64,000 nt of DNA, from NCBI RefSeq assembly GCF_965208555.1, contig NZ_OZ242342.1, forward strand, positions 2,790,001 to 2,854,000, given 5' to 3'. A program made the translations under genes and the position numbers. The notes under the pieces were generated by a model. It saw only the letters and a program-made list of their open reading frames with translations, was not told the DNA's origin and ran no database searches. This document shows positions 1-7,694 of the stretch, one piece after another (positions within the stretch are counted from its first letter, which is position 1; every line of letters starts with the position of its first letter). This DNA is from Poriferisodalis sp965208555. GTDB taxonomy: Bacteria > Actinomycetota > Acidimicrobiia > Acidimicrobiales > Poriferisodalaceae.

Positions 1-748
1 ACTCCAGGAGGAGATTCCACTGCAGCCGGTTGAGATCCTGGAACTCGTCGACGAAGAAGTGCCGAACAAGCCAGCGCTGGGCTGCCGCGAAGTGCTCGTC
101 GGAGCGCATCAGGCGCGTGCACTCGGCCAACAGGTCGTCGAAGTCGAGCAGCCGGCGGCGCGACTTGACCCGCTCGAAGTGGCCGAAGAGCACAGCGGCT
201 GCTTCCGCGGCCGCTGGCCCGAGTCGGTGCCGAGCGGGCCCATCGCGATAGTCGGCAACCGACAGGTCGCTCGCTTTGGCCCAATCGATCTCGCGCAACG
301 CCGTGGCGACAGTGATCGGCGGTCTCGAACCGAACGAGCGCTGGAGATGCTCGGACAGCTCGTCGCTGAGGGCGGTCCGGTTCGGCAGGATCTTCCGTTC
401 GGCCCGGCCGCGGTCTGCGTCGTGTTGGCGCACCTGCGCGAGCGCGATCGCGTGAAACGTGCCGACCGGTCCCATGTCGTCGACGTCCAGCTGCAGCAGC
501 CGTGACCGGAGCTCTCTTGCAGCTCGACGGGTGAACGTCACCGCCATGGCGCGCCGCGCCTGCATCGACTCGGTAGCAATTCGCCAGGCGATTCGCTGCG
601 TGAGCACACGGGTCTTGCCGCTGCCTGGGCCCGCCACCACCAGCAACGCGCCTGCCCCAGAGCGCACGGCGGCCCGCTGGGAGGCATCGAGGCCATCGTC
701 GGCCGGCAATGCCTCGCCCGGATCGGCGTCGTGGCCTGCGTCATTCAC
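1..748 (-). CDS. UvrD/Rep-family (SF1) ATP-dependent DNA helicase, amino-terminal part; gene runs off the window
   Basis: Read on the reverse strand from a GTG at 748, the frame stays open to the window edge (about 249 codons). Visible motifs are a Q-motif glutamine (LDASQRAAV, Q24), Walker A GPGSGKT at residues 40-46, motif Ia TFTRRAARELRSRL, GTFHAIAL, and near the edge the Walker B box VDEFQDLNRLQW. These define a superfamily 1A UvrD/PcrA/AdnAB-type DNA helicase that unwinds DNA in repair or recombination. The carboxy-terminal half is missing, so a fused RecB-like nuclease (as in AdnA/AdnB) cannot be judged. The GTG start is supported by a TAGGTT hexamer seven bases upstream, which fits a leaderless transcript. 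It is divergent from the metal-receptor gene. Confidence 0.9.
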   Translation of the reverse strand, partial: MNDAGHDADPGEALPADDGLDASQRAAVRSGAGALLVVAGPGSGKTRVLTQRIAWRIATESMQARRAMAVTFTRRAARELRSRLLQLDVDDMGPVGTFHAIALAQVRQHDADRGRAERKILPNRTALSDELSEHLQRSFGSRPPITVATALREIDWAKASDLSVADYRDGPARHRLGPAAAEAAAVLFGHFERVKSRRRLLDFDDLLAECTRLMRSDEHFAAAQRWLVRHFFVDEFQDLNRLQWNLLLE

Positions 749-755
749 TGCGGCG

Positions 756-761
756 AACCTA
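756..761 (-). promoter_or_regulatory. -10-like element TAGGTT, leaderless uvrD-type gene
   Basis: On the reverse strand TAGGTT is followed by seven bases and the GTG start. No Shine-Dalgarno sequence is present. It belongs to the recurrent TANNNT family in this window. Confidence 0.5.
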
Positions 762-803
762 GACCCGTCTCACCGCGCTGTCGGCACGAACCGGTGGCAC
801 ACA

Positions 804-809
804 TACGCT
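804..809 (+). promoter_or_regulatory. -10-like element TACGCT, leaderless metal-receptor gene
   Basis: TACGCT is followed by seven bases and the GTG at 817, with no Shine-Dalgarno sequence. With the element at 756-761 on the other strand it forms a compact divergent promoter region. Confidence 0.5.
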
Positions 810-816
810 GCGGGCA

Positions 817-1560
817 GTGCACATCGTCAGCCTGGTTCCGAGCGTCACCGAGACCCTGGCGGCCTGGGGAGTCGACCCGATTGCCTGCACTCGCTACTGC
901 GAGCGACCCGATCTGCCCCACATCGGCGGCACCAAGAACCCTGACATCTCCGCCATCGCTGAGCTGCGACCCGATCTCGTGGTGGCCGACCGCGAGGAGA
1001 ACCGCAAGGAGGACTACGACGCACTGGTGGGCACCGGCATCGAGGTCGAAGCACTGCATGTCGCATCGCTGCACGATGTCGGGCCCGAGTTGGGCCGCCT
1101 GGCAGCGCGGATAGGCATCGCGTGGGCTGCCGAGCCGCTCCCGCCCCGGCGCGCGGCACTCGAGCTGGCTCCAGGTCGCGCTGTGCGTGCCTTCGTCCCG
1201 ATCTGGCGCCGGCCCTACATGACCATCGGCGCCCAGACCTACGGCGCGTCGTTGCTCTCCTGGTGTGGAGTCGAGGTGGCGTTCTCCGATCGAGGTACCT
1301 ACCCGACGCTCGAGGCTGATGATCTGTCACCAGGGCACTTCGACGTCGTGCTTGCGCCCACCGAGCCCTATCCGTGGCACCAGCGCCATCTCGACCAGCT
1401 GTCGGCGCTTGCGCCGACTCATGTGATCGATGGTCAGGATCTGTTCTGGTGGGGCACGCGCACGCCCGGCGCCATAGCGCGGGTGGCCGAAGCGAGCTCG
1501 CAGGCGCTGGGGCTGGTGGGCCTCCCGCAAGCTTCGCCAAGTAGCGTGACCGTCGAGTAA
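817..1560 (+). CDS. BtuF-like helical-backbone metal receptor (cobalamin/iron-chelate binding fold), no signal peptide
   Basis: The 247-residue product has the class III periplasmic-binding-protein fold typified by BtuF/FhuD. It opens with IVSLVPSVTETLAAWG, then CTRYCERP, IGGTKNPDISAIAELRPDLV and a short second lobe. There is no signal peptide or lipobox, and no transporter genes adjoin it, so it is probably one of the cytosolic orphan members rather than an importer component. Its ligand cannot be read from the sequence. The GTG start is chosen because the fold begins immediately and TACGCT lies seven bases upstream. The next gene starts 15 bases after its stop but has its own promoter-like TAGCGT inside this gene's 3' end. 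Confidence 0.85.
   Translation: MHIVSLVPSVTETLAAWGVDPIACTRYCERPDLPHIGGTKNPDISAIAELRPDLVVADREENRKEDYDALVGTGIEVEALHVASLHDVGPELGRLAARIGIAWAAEPLPPRRAALELAPGRAVRAFVPIWRRPYMTIGAQTYGASLLSWCGVEVAFSDRGTYPTLEADDLSPGHFDVVLAPTEPYPWHQRHLDQLSALAPTHVIDGQDLFWWGTRTPGAIARVAEASSQALGLVGLPQASPSSVTVE
1542..1547 (+). promoter_or_regulatory. -10-like element TAGCGT upstream of the CoA-transferase-family gene
   Basis: TAGCGT lies inside the end of the upstream gene. It would give a leader of about 20 bases that includes the Shine-Dalgarno sequence GGAGGGAG before the ATG at 1575. Confidence 0.4.
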
Positions 1561-1574
1561 CGGAGGGAGTCGGC

Positions 1575-2726
1575 ATGGGCACAGGACCGTTGGCAGGCGT
1601 GCGAGTGATCGAGTTGCAGGGCATCGGCCCGGGTCCCTTCTGCGGCATGATGCTGTCCGACATGGGCGCGGAGGTCATCCGCGTCGATCGCTCGGCCAAC
1701 GTGAAGGACCGCGACCCTGCGAGGCCGCCGATCGACGTTCTGGCCCGCGGCCGGGCATCGATCGGACTCGATCTCAAGAACCCTGACGGGGTCGAGGCGC
1801 TGCTGCGTCTGGTGGAGCATTCCGACGCTCTTATCGAGGGCTTCCGCCCCGGAGTCATGGAGCGGCTCGGCATCGGGCCCGACGAATGCCTGGCTCGGAA
1901 TCCGCGACTGGTGTACGGCCGGATGACCGGTTGGGGCCAGGAGGGCCCGTACAGCATGGGTGCCGGGCACGACATCAACTACATCGCACTGGCCGGCGCG
2001 CTCGACCCGATCGGCCGCAAGGGAGAGCCGCCGATCGCTCCGCTGAATCTCGTCGGTGATTTCGGCGGGGGAGGCATGCTGCTGGCGTTCGGCGTGGCCT
2101 GCGCGCTGTTCGAGTCGCAGCGTTCCGGTGAAGGCCAGGTGGTGGATGCGGCCATGGTCGACGGAGCTGCGACGCTCATGGCCATGTTCCACTCGCTGCG
2201 GGCGCTCGGGGTCTGGAACGACGAGCGCGGGACGAACCTGCTCGACACCGGCAGCCACTTCTACGACGTGTACGAGTGCGCTGACGGCAACTACATCTCT
2301 GTCGGGTCGATCGAGCCCCAGTTCTACGCCGAGTTGCTGCGGCTCGCTGGCCTCGAGGGCGATCCCGAGTTCGCCAAGCAGCACTCGCGCAGTCGATGGC
2401 CCGAACTCAAGGAGCGGATCGCGGAGGTCTTCAAGTCGAAGACGCGTGACGAGTGGTGCGAGATCATGGACGCCACCGACGTGTGCTTCGCCCCGGTGCT
2501 GACATTGGCGGAGGCGCCGCAGCATCCGCACAACATCCATCGCGACGTGTTCTGCGAAGTGGCCGGCGTGGTCCAGCCGAGCCCGTCGCCGCGCTTCAGC
2601 CGCACGGTCCAAGCCGTGCAGGGACCGCCGGCGCACCCTGGCCAGCACACCGATGAGGTGCTGGCCATTGCCGGCTACGACCCCGATGACATCGCGAAGC
2701 TGCGCGATGCCGGTGCCGTTGCCTGA
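1575..2726 (+). CDS. alpha-methylacyl-CoA racemase (CaiB/BaiF, family III CoA-transferase fold)
   Basis: The 383-residue protein belongs to the CaiB/BaiF family. Residues that act in the Mycobacterium tuberculosis racemase MCR are all recognisable: R91 in GFRPG, H132 in AGHDINYIALAGAL, D162 in NLVGDFGGGGM and E247 in VGSIEPQFY. The His-Asp separation of 30 residues matches the racemase exactly. It probably interconverts (R)- and (S)-2-methylacyl-CoA thioesters in branched-chain fatty-acid or sterol side-chain oxidation, in the cytosol. A Shine-Dalgarno GGAGGGAG precedes the ATG. The following small gene overlaps its 3' end, suggesting co-transcription. Confidence 0.93.
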   Translation: MGTGPLAGVRVIELQGIGPGPFCGMMLSDMGAEVIRVDRSANVKDRDPARPPIDVLARGRASIGLDLKNPDGVEALLRLVEHSDALIEGFRPGVMERLGIGPDECLARNPRLVYGRMTGWGQEGPYSMGAGHDINYIALAGALDPIGRKGEPPIAPLNLVGDFGGGGMLLAFGVACALFESQRSGEGQVVDAAMVDGAATLMAMFHSLRALGVWNDERGTNLLDTGSHFYDVYECADGNYISVGSIEPQFYAELLRLAGLEGDPEFAKQHSRSRWPELKERIAEVFKSKTRDEWCEIMDATDVCFAPVLTLAEAPQHPHNIHRDVFCEVAGVVQPSPSPRFSRTVQAVQGPPAHPGQHTDEVLAIAGYDPDDIAKLRDAGAVA

Positions 2727-3219
2727 GACAGCCGACGGCGCGCCTGGCGGGGCGAGCGCTGCAGAGCCGGAGCGCCGGGAGCCGCACGACGCTCCGCCTG
2801 GGCTCGACCGCAAGCTGGTCCCGCTGTACGCCGAGGCAGCCGCGGTTGCGGAGACTTCGCCCGCCAGTGCCTGCGCGCTGGCACGGCTGCTGCTGCGCAG
2901 CCTGATCCAGTCCCAAGGGCTGCGAGGCCGTCACCTCGTGCGAGACATCAGCGAGTTGGTGTCGGCAGGGGCGCCAGTCGGGCTCTTGCGAGCGCTCGAT
3001 GTGATGAAGCTGAGCGACACCGAGGCACGACGTCCCGGCGAGCTCAACCTCGCCAACGGTCACGGCGATGCTCAGAACCTGCTCATGTTCATCCACCTGT
3101 TCACGCAGCACGTCGCGCCCCCCGGGCGCGAGCAGGAAACGCAGGCGCCGCCCCGGCACGAGCACGAAACGCAGGCGCCCCCCGGGCGCGACCACGGAGC
3201 GCAGGCGCCGCCGCAGTGA
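2707..3219 (+). CDS. conserved-looking unknown protein with DUF4145-like helical core and carboxy-terminal decapeptide repeats
   Basis: I do not recognise this gene with certainty. Starting at the ATG at 2707, which overlaps the racemase stop by 20 bases, it encodes 170 residues. The middle (about 40-135) is helical, with a CALARLLLRSLIQSQGLRG segment and ELNLANGHGDAQNLL. This loosely resembles the DUF4145 family, where an alpha-helical domain of unknown role is common. The last 34 residues are three 10-residue repeats of the type APPGREQETQ followed by APPQ. It overlaps the next gene by four bases (GTGA), so the two small genes are likely translated together. Confidence 0.6.
   Translation: MPVPLPETADGAPGGASAAEPERREPHDAPPGLDRKLVPLYAEAAAVAETSPASACALARLLLRSLIQSQGLRGRHLVRDISELVSAGAPVGLLRALDVMKLSDTEARRPGELNLANGHGDAQNLLMFIHLFTQHVAPPGREQETQAPPRHEHETQAPPGRDHGAQAPPQ
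3115..3204 (+). repeat. three in-frame 30-bp tandem repeats encoding APPGREQETQ-type decapeptides
   Basis: Units lie at 3115-3144, 3145-3174 and 3175-3204, encoding APPGREQETQ, APPRHEHETQ and APPGRDHGAQ, then APPQ and the stop. The first and third units are most alike, which also gives a 60-base period. Length variation between strains is plausible. Confidence 0.85.
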
Positions 3220-3587
3220 GCGCTGACGTCTGGGCGACAGTTCACACTGCGCTCGGCTGGGCTCTCGTGCTGTCGAACGGGCTCGCGGGGCTGTGGGCGC
3301 TCGCCGCGATCCGCTGGAACGTGCTGCGACACCGCAGCCTGTGGTGGTTCTTGGGGGCGGCGTGGGTCTTGGTCTTCGTCCAGCTCACAGCGGGCGTTGT
3401 CCTCATGCGCGCAGCGGCGGTCGATGCGCCGGCGTTCCACGTGTTCTACGGGGCCTGTTGCGCAGTGGCGGTCGCCTTCGTCTACGCCTACCGCCAGCAG
3501 TTGCCCCATCGCCGCTACGAGCTGTTCGGACTCGGCGCCTTGTTCATCATGGGGCTCGCCATCCGGGCCATGTTCCTGGGCAACTGA
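3216..3587 (+). CDS. small integral membrane protein of unknown function, four predicted TM helices
   Basis: The 123-residue product starts at a GTG overlapping the previous stop. Hydrophobic stretches lie at about residues 9-31 (TALGWALVLSNGLAGLWALA), 43-64 (WWFLGAAWVLVFVQLTAGVV), 72-90 (HVFYGACCAVAVAFVYAY) and 103-120 (LFGLGALFIMGLAIRAMFLG). The loops carry basic residues (RWNVLRHR, RQQLPHRR). No catalytic motif is visible. Small four-helix proteins of this size are common and unassigned in actinobacteria. Its coupling to the upstream unknown gene suggests a shared job. It is convergent with the PEP carboxykinase gene. Confidence 0.7.
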   Translation: MSADVWATVHTALGWALVLSNGLAGLWALAAIRWNVLRHRSLWWFLGAAWVLVFVQLTAGVVLMRAAAVDAPAFHVFYGACCAVAVAFVYAYRQQLPHRRYELFGLGALFIMGLAIRAMFLGN

Positions 3588-3595
3588 CGGTCCTG

Positions 3596-3609
3596 CCGCC
3601 CCGCGGCGG
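3596..3609. terminator. candidate hairpin terminator between convergent genes
   Basis: CCGCC-CCGC-GGCGG forms a five-pair GC stem in the 44-base gap between the convergent membrane-protein and pckG genes. There is no U-tract, so factor-independent termination is uncertain. Confidence 0.35.
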
Positions 3610-3631
3610 GTACGCAGTCCGCTGCAGCACG

Positions 3632-5419
3632 TCAGAGCCCGAGTCGCTCCTCGAGCAGGTCGAGCTGGTGACGCATCTGCGCGGGCAGGCGCTCGCCCAG
3701 ATTCCGGTAGTGGGCTTCGATCATGTCAATCTCAGCTCGCCAATCGTCCTCGTTGACGCCGAGGAGCGTTTCGATCTCTGCCGGGGTCAGGTCCAGGCCG
3801 CTGGTGTCGAGCGCCTCGGGCGGCGGCGCCAGGCCGATCGCGGTGGGCACGGCTTCACCGTGGCCGGCAACCCGTTCCAGGATCCACTTGAGCACCCGAG
3901 CGTTGTCACCGAAGCCAGGCCAGATGAAGTTGCCGTCGGCGTCCTTGCGGAACCAGTTCACGTAGTACAGCTTCGGCAGCTGGGTTCCGGGTTTGGCGCC
4001 GATGTCCAGCCAGTGCTGGAAATAGTCGCCGAAGTTGTATCCGCAGAACGGCAGCATTGCGAAGGGATCGCGCCGCACCTCGCCCACCGTCCCTGCCGCA
4101 GCAGCTGTCTTCTCCGAGGACATCTGCGAGCCCAGGAACACGCCGTGCTCCCAGTCGAAGGCCTCGACCACGAGCGGCACCGTGGTAGCGCGCCGGCCAC
4201 CGAAGAGGATGGCCGAGATGGGCACGCCGGCGGGGTCCTCCCACTCGGGCGCAATGGTGGGGCATTGGGCGGCAGGGGCCGTGAAGCGGGCGTTGGGGTG
4301 GGCTGCGGGCGTTCCGTCGGACGGCGACCACTCGTTGCCGCGCCAGTCGATGAGACCTTCCGGAGGTTCCGGCGTGAGGCCCTCCCACCAGACGTCGCCG
4401 TCGGGAGTCTGCGCCACGTTGGTGAACACGCAGTTGCCCCACATGGTGCCGAGCGCGCTCGGGTTGGTGTCGTTGCCCGTGTTGGGCGCGACGCCGAAGA
4501 TGCCGGCCTCGGGATTGATGGCGTGCAAGCGCCCGTCGTCGCCGAACTTCATCCAGGCGATGTCGTCGCCGATCGTGCGGATCTTCCAGCCCGGAAGCGT
4601 GGGGATCATCATCGCCATGTTCGTCTTGCCGCAGGCGGAGGGGAATGCTGCCGCCACGTAGACGGTCTCGCCTTGCGGCGGTGTGACGCCCACGATGAGC
4701 ATGTGCTCAGCCAGCCAGCCCTCGTCGCGGGCCATGGTCGAAGCAATCCGCAGTGCGAAGCACTTCTTGCCGAGCAGGGCATTGCCGCCGTAGCCGGAGC
4801 CGTAGGACCAGATCTCGCGTGTTTCGGGGAAGTGGACGATGTATTTGCGATCGGCATCGCACGGCCAGGCAACATCGGCCTGACCCGGTTCCAATGGTGC
4901 GCCGAGCGAGTGGATGCAGGGCACAAAGTCGCCGTCGCCGAGCACATCGAGCGCTGCCTGGCCCATGCGCGTCATGATCCGCATGGAGGCGGCCACGTAC
5001 GGCGAGTCGGTGAGCTGGACCCCGATGTGGGCGATATGGCTGCCGAGCGGTCCCATCGAGAACGGCACCACATACATGGTCCTGCCACGCATCGAGCCCT
5101 CGAACAGCTTCAGCAGCTCCTCGCGCATCTCGGCGGGTTCCCGCCAGTTGTTGTTCGGACCGGCGTCGATGGCGCCCTCGGTGCAGATGAAGGTGCGATC
5201 TTCGACGCGGGCCACATCGCCCGGATCGGAACGGGCGAGGTAGCTGTTCGGGCGAGCGTCGGAATCGAGCGGGATGAGCGTCCCCGATTCCACCATCTGT
5301 CGGCAGAGCCGCTCGTACTCCGCCTGTGAGCCATCGCACCAGTGGACTGCATCGGGCCGCAGCACGCCGGCCCAATGATCGACCCAATCGATCAACTGGC
5401 GGTGAGTGGTGGCAGGCAA
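3632..5419 (-). CDS. pckG: phosphoenolpyruvate carboxykinase (GTP)
   Basis: The 595-residue product matches the GTP-dependent PEPCK family in length. It converts oxaloacetate and GTP to PEP, GDP and CO2, the entry step of gluconeogenesis, in the cytosol. The kinase-1a loop FPSACGKTN begins at residue 259, preceded by the GEHMLI-type segment (AEHMLIVGVTPP). Downstream are FGGRRATTVPLV, GYNFGDYFQHW and the NWFRKD substrate loop. The start is a TTG: GGAGGA lies close upstream and no ATG fits the conserved amino-terminus. The carboxy-terminal half of the gene has a normal reading frame. It is convergent with the upstream small membrane gene and stands as a single transcription unit. Confidence 0.97.
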   Translation of the reverse strand: MPATTHRQLIDWVDHWAGVLRPDAVHWCDGSQAEYERLCRQMVESGTLIPLDSDARPNSYLARSDPGDVARVEDRTFICTEGAIDAGPNNNWREPAEMREELLKLFEGSMRGRTMYVVPFSMGPLGSHIAHIGVQLTDSPYVAASMRIMTRMGQAALDVLGDGDFVPCIHSLGAPLEPGQADVAWPCDADRKYIVHFPETREIWSYGSGYGGNALLGKKCFALRIASTMARDEGWLAEHMLIVGVTPPQGETVYVAAAFPSACGKTNMAMMIPTLPGWKIRTIGDDIAWMKFGDDGRLHAINPEAGIFGVAPNTGNDTNPSALGTMWGNCVFTNVAQTPDGDVWWEGLTPEPPEGLIDWRGNEWSPSDGTPAAHPNARFTAPAAQCPTIAPEWEDPAGVPISAILFGGRRATTVPLVVEAFDWEHGVFLGSQMSSEKTAAAAGTVGEVRRDPFAMLPFCGYNFGDYFQHWLDIGAKPGTQLPKLYYVNWFRKDADGNFIWPGFGDNARVLKWILERVAGHGEAVPTAIGLAPPPEALDTSGLDLTPAEIETLLGVNEDDWRAEIDMIEAHYRNLGERLPAQMRHQLDLLEERLGL

Positions 5420-5507
5420 CTTGTCCTCCGGGTCCGAGTCTCGCGCTCGCGCACAAACTGAGACGGGTAACTCGCTCTTCGGCCGGCGCGTCTGCCCCGG
5501 CCTCAGA

Positions 5508-5753
5508 TCACGCTGTCTCCCCCCCGGCGGTGATCCAATCAGGTGTTCCCAGGTCCACTTCCGAGCCGAGACGCAGCCGCGTGGCGAGCCCCCGTCCGTC
5601 CAGGTCGTAAATCACTCGCTGGCCTTGCCGCACCATCCGGAAGATGGAGCCCTCCAAGGCATTCGGAGCCAGTTCATGCTCGGCGCGCGTGACGTCGTCG
5701 GTCACGACTCCGACTTTGGATGCCGGGTCGTACGACTTGATGACGCCTTGCAC
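5508..5753 (-). CDS. small cold-shock-domain-like protein
   Basis: The 81-residue product begins MQGVIKSYDPASKVGVVTDD, a beta-strand opening that resembles the cold-shock fold (a G-x-V-K-x-Y/F start and GVV in place of the usual GFI). The aromatic RNP1/RNP2 patches of true CspA proteins are not preserved, so nucleic-acid binding is unproven. A perfect GGAGG sits five bases before the GTG start, which decides the start and supports real expression. It lies between pckG, on the same strand and 88 bases downstream, and the divergent fakA gene. Confidence 0.6.
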   Translation of the reverse strand: MQGVIKSYDPASKVGVVTDDVTRAEHELAPNALEGSIFRMVRQGQRVIYDLDGRGLATRLRLGSEVDLGTPDWITAGGETA

Positions 5754-5844
5754 ATGCGCCTCCGATGGCTGGGAATCTGCCGCGCTGCAGAAGCAGCTCG
5801 CGCAGTCCCCGGAACGCTAGCAACCGGTCACCGCGGGCGCGTTG

Positions 5845-5850
5845 TAGCTT
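5845..5850 (+). promoter_or_regulatory. -10-like element TAGCTT, leaderless fakA
   Basis: TAGCTT is followed by eight bases and the ATG at 5859. No Shine-Dalgarno sequence is present. Confidence 0.5.
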
Positions 5851-5858
5851 CGGCAGTC

Positions 5859-7694
5859 ATGGGCGATCGGGACCTCGAATCGACGGCCGGATCCGCAACC
5901 GTTCTGGATTCCGAAGCACTGGCCGAGACGATGCGCGTGTACCGCGCAGCGCTGGAGCAGCATCGGATCACGATCGATCGTCTGAACGTCTACCCGGTGC
6001 CCGACGGCGACACGGGAACCAACATGGCTATGACACTGGCGGCCGTCAGCGAGGAATTGCTCGGGTCCGGTACCGGCAGGGCGGACATCTGCCGTGCCAT
6101 CTCGCACGGCGCCCTGATGGGCGCGCGAGGCAACAGCGGGGTCATCGTCAGCCAGCTGCTGCGAGGATTCGCCGCAACGCTGGCACCGGGGGACGATCAT
6201 GCCGGCGAGCCGCCGCCGATAGACGCCGGAATGCTGGCCAAGGGCCTGGTGGCCGCGAGTGCGGCCGCCGACAGTGCGGTCATGAGGCCGGTTGAGGGCA
6301 CGATTCTGAGTGTGGCGCGCGCGTCGGCGCAGGCTGCGCAGCGCACACTCGAAGCACTCGCCGAAGACAGTGCCGGCCCCGGCGCCCACGGGCTCGCAGC
6401 CGTGCTCGAGAGCGCCAAGCGAGCCGGCCAGGAGGCGCTGGAGGCCACACCGCAGCAGTTGCCGGTGCTTGCCGACGCCGGCGTCGTGGATGCGGGTGCC
6501 GCGGGCTACCTCTTGCTGCTCGACGCGATGCTGCATGTGGTCGATGGGCGCCCGCTGCCCGCCGAGGTGGAACTGCCGGCCGATGTGGCCGCCGTCATCG
6601 CGCACGGAAACGCCGGTGCTCAGCTGCCGAACGGCAGTGTCGATCCTGTGGCCGAGCAACGGGCTGAGCTGCACCGCCACCTCGACGGGGACGGGCACGG
6701 CGGGCACGAGGCGCACGATCCCTCCGGCACGCGCTATGAGGTGATGTTCCTGCTCGCGGCGCCTGACGAGAAGATCGATGCCTTCAAGTCGGCGTGGGAT
6801 TCGCTCGGCGACTCCATTGTGATGGTGGGCGGCGACGGCCTGTGGAACTGCCATATCCACACTGACGACATCGGCCCTGTCATCGAAGCGGGCATCGACG
6901 CGGGACGACCGCACCGCATTCAGATCACCGATCTGCACGAGCAGGTCGCTGGTCTGGGTGTGCATGGAGCGCACGGGGAGCACAGGGGACACAGCGCTCA
7001 TGGCGGGCACGACACCGTGAGCGGGGATCGGCCGCAGGTCGATTGCGCGGTCATCGCGGTCTCGCCTGCGGCCGGGCTCGACGCGCTCTTCGCTGCGCTG
7101 GGCGCTCAGGAGATCGTCACCGGGGGGCAGACGATGAATCCCTCGACGGCGGAACTGCTCGCAGCTGTCACCGCCGCACCGTCGCAGCATGTCGTGATAC
7201 TGCCCAACAACTCCAACATCATCCCGGTCGCGCGCCAGGTCGATGCGCACACGGTCAAGCACGTGGAGGTCGTGACCACCACCTCGGTGCCCGCGGGTCT
7301 CGCGGCGCTGATCGGCTACGACCCGGCTGCCGATGCGTCGCAGAACGCCGCGACGATGACCGACGCAGCCGACGCGGTTGCCGCAGGCGAGGTGACACAG
7401 GCCGTGCGTGAGGTGAATGCGTCTGTCGGTCATGTCGCGGCCGGACAGTGGATCGGACTCGACGAGTCGGGAATCGTGGCTGCTGGCTCCACGGCAGGTG
7501 CGGCCGCCATCGGGCTGCTCGGGCACATGCTGCAGCCCGACCACGAGATACTCACGCTGATCGAAGGGGCAGGTGCGGTGCCCGCCCAGACCGAAGACGT
7601 CGCGTCGTGGCTGGCTCAGCATTGGCCAGACGTCGAACTGGAGCGCCACGCAGGCGGGCAGGACCACTACCCGTACCTCTTCGGCATCGAATGA
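5859..7694 (+). CDS. fakA: fatty-acid kinase catalytic subunit / DAK2 (DhaL) domain protein, with two His-rich insertions
   Basis: The product has 611 residues. The amino-terminal DhaL kinase domain shows NVYPVPDGDTGTNM near residues 44-57 and ALMGARGNSGVIVSQLLRGF near 85-104. A middle region and a carboxy-terminal FakA/DegV-partner region follow (TGGQTMNPSTAELLAAV, ILPNNSNIIPVA). In Firmicutes FakA phosphorylates fatty acids held by a FakB protein for phospholipid synthesis. No fakB is in this window. Two glycine/histidine-rich loops interrupt it, at roughly residues 271-286 (HRHLDGDGHGGHEAH) and 367-386 (VHGAHGEHRGHSAHGGH). These are not expected in the family. The start is set by the DhaL domain and by TAGCTT eight bases upstream. 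It overlaps recG by four bases. Confidence 0.9.
   Translation: MGDRDLESTAGSATVLDSEALAETMRVYRAALEQHRITIDRLNVYPVPDGDTGTNMAMTLAAVSEELLGSGTGRADICRAISHGALMGARGNSGVIVSQLLRGFAATLAPGDDHAGEPPPIDAGMLAKGLVAASAAADSAVMRPVEGTILSVARASAQAAQRTLEALAEDSAGPGAHGLAAVLESAKRAGQEALEATPQQLPVLADAGVVDAGAAGYLLLLDAMLHVVDGRPLPAEVELPADVAAVIAHGNAGAQLPNGSVDPVAEQRAELHRHLDGDGHGGHEAHDPSGTRYEVMFLLAAPDEKIDAFKSAWDSLGDSIVMVGGDGLWNCHIHTDDIGPVIEAGIDAGRPHRIQITDLHEQVAGLGVHGAHGEHRGHSAHGGHDTVSGDRPQVDCAVIAVSPAAGLDALFAALGAQEIVTGGQTMNPSTAELLAAVTAAPSQHVVILPNNSNIIPVARQVDAHTVKHVEVVTTTSVPAGLAALIGYDPAADASQNAATMTDAADAVAAGEVTQAVREVNASVGHVAAGQWIGLDESGIVAAGSTAGAAAIGLLGHMLQPDHEILTLIEGAGAVPAQTEDVASWLAQHWPDVELERHAGGQDHYPYLFGIE

Noticed and set aside
3115..3204. 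Regular 30-base repeats resembling a short CRISPR array
   Set aside because: The units are directly adjacent without spacers and keep the reading frame of a protein.
5406..5858. Upstream extension of the fakA frame
   Set aside because: It overlaps the pckG start and the reverse-strand small gene. DhaL similarity and the promoter element place the start at 5859.
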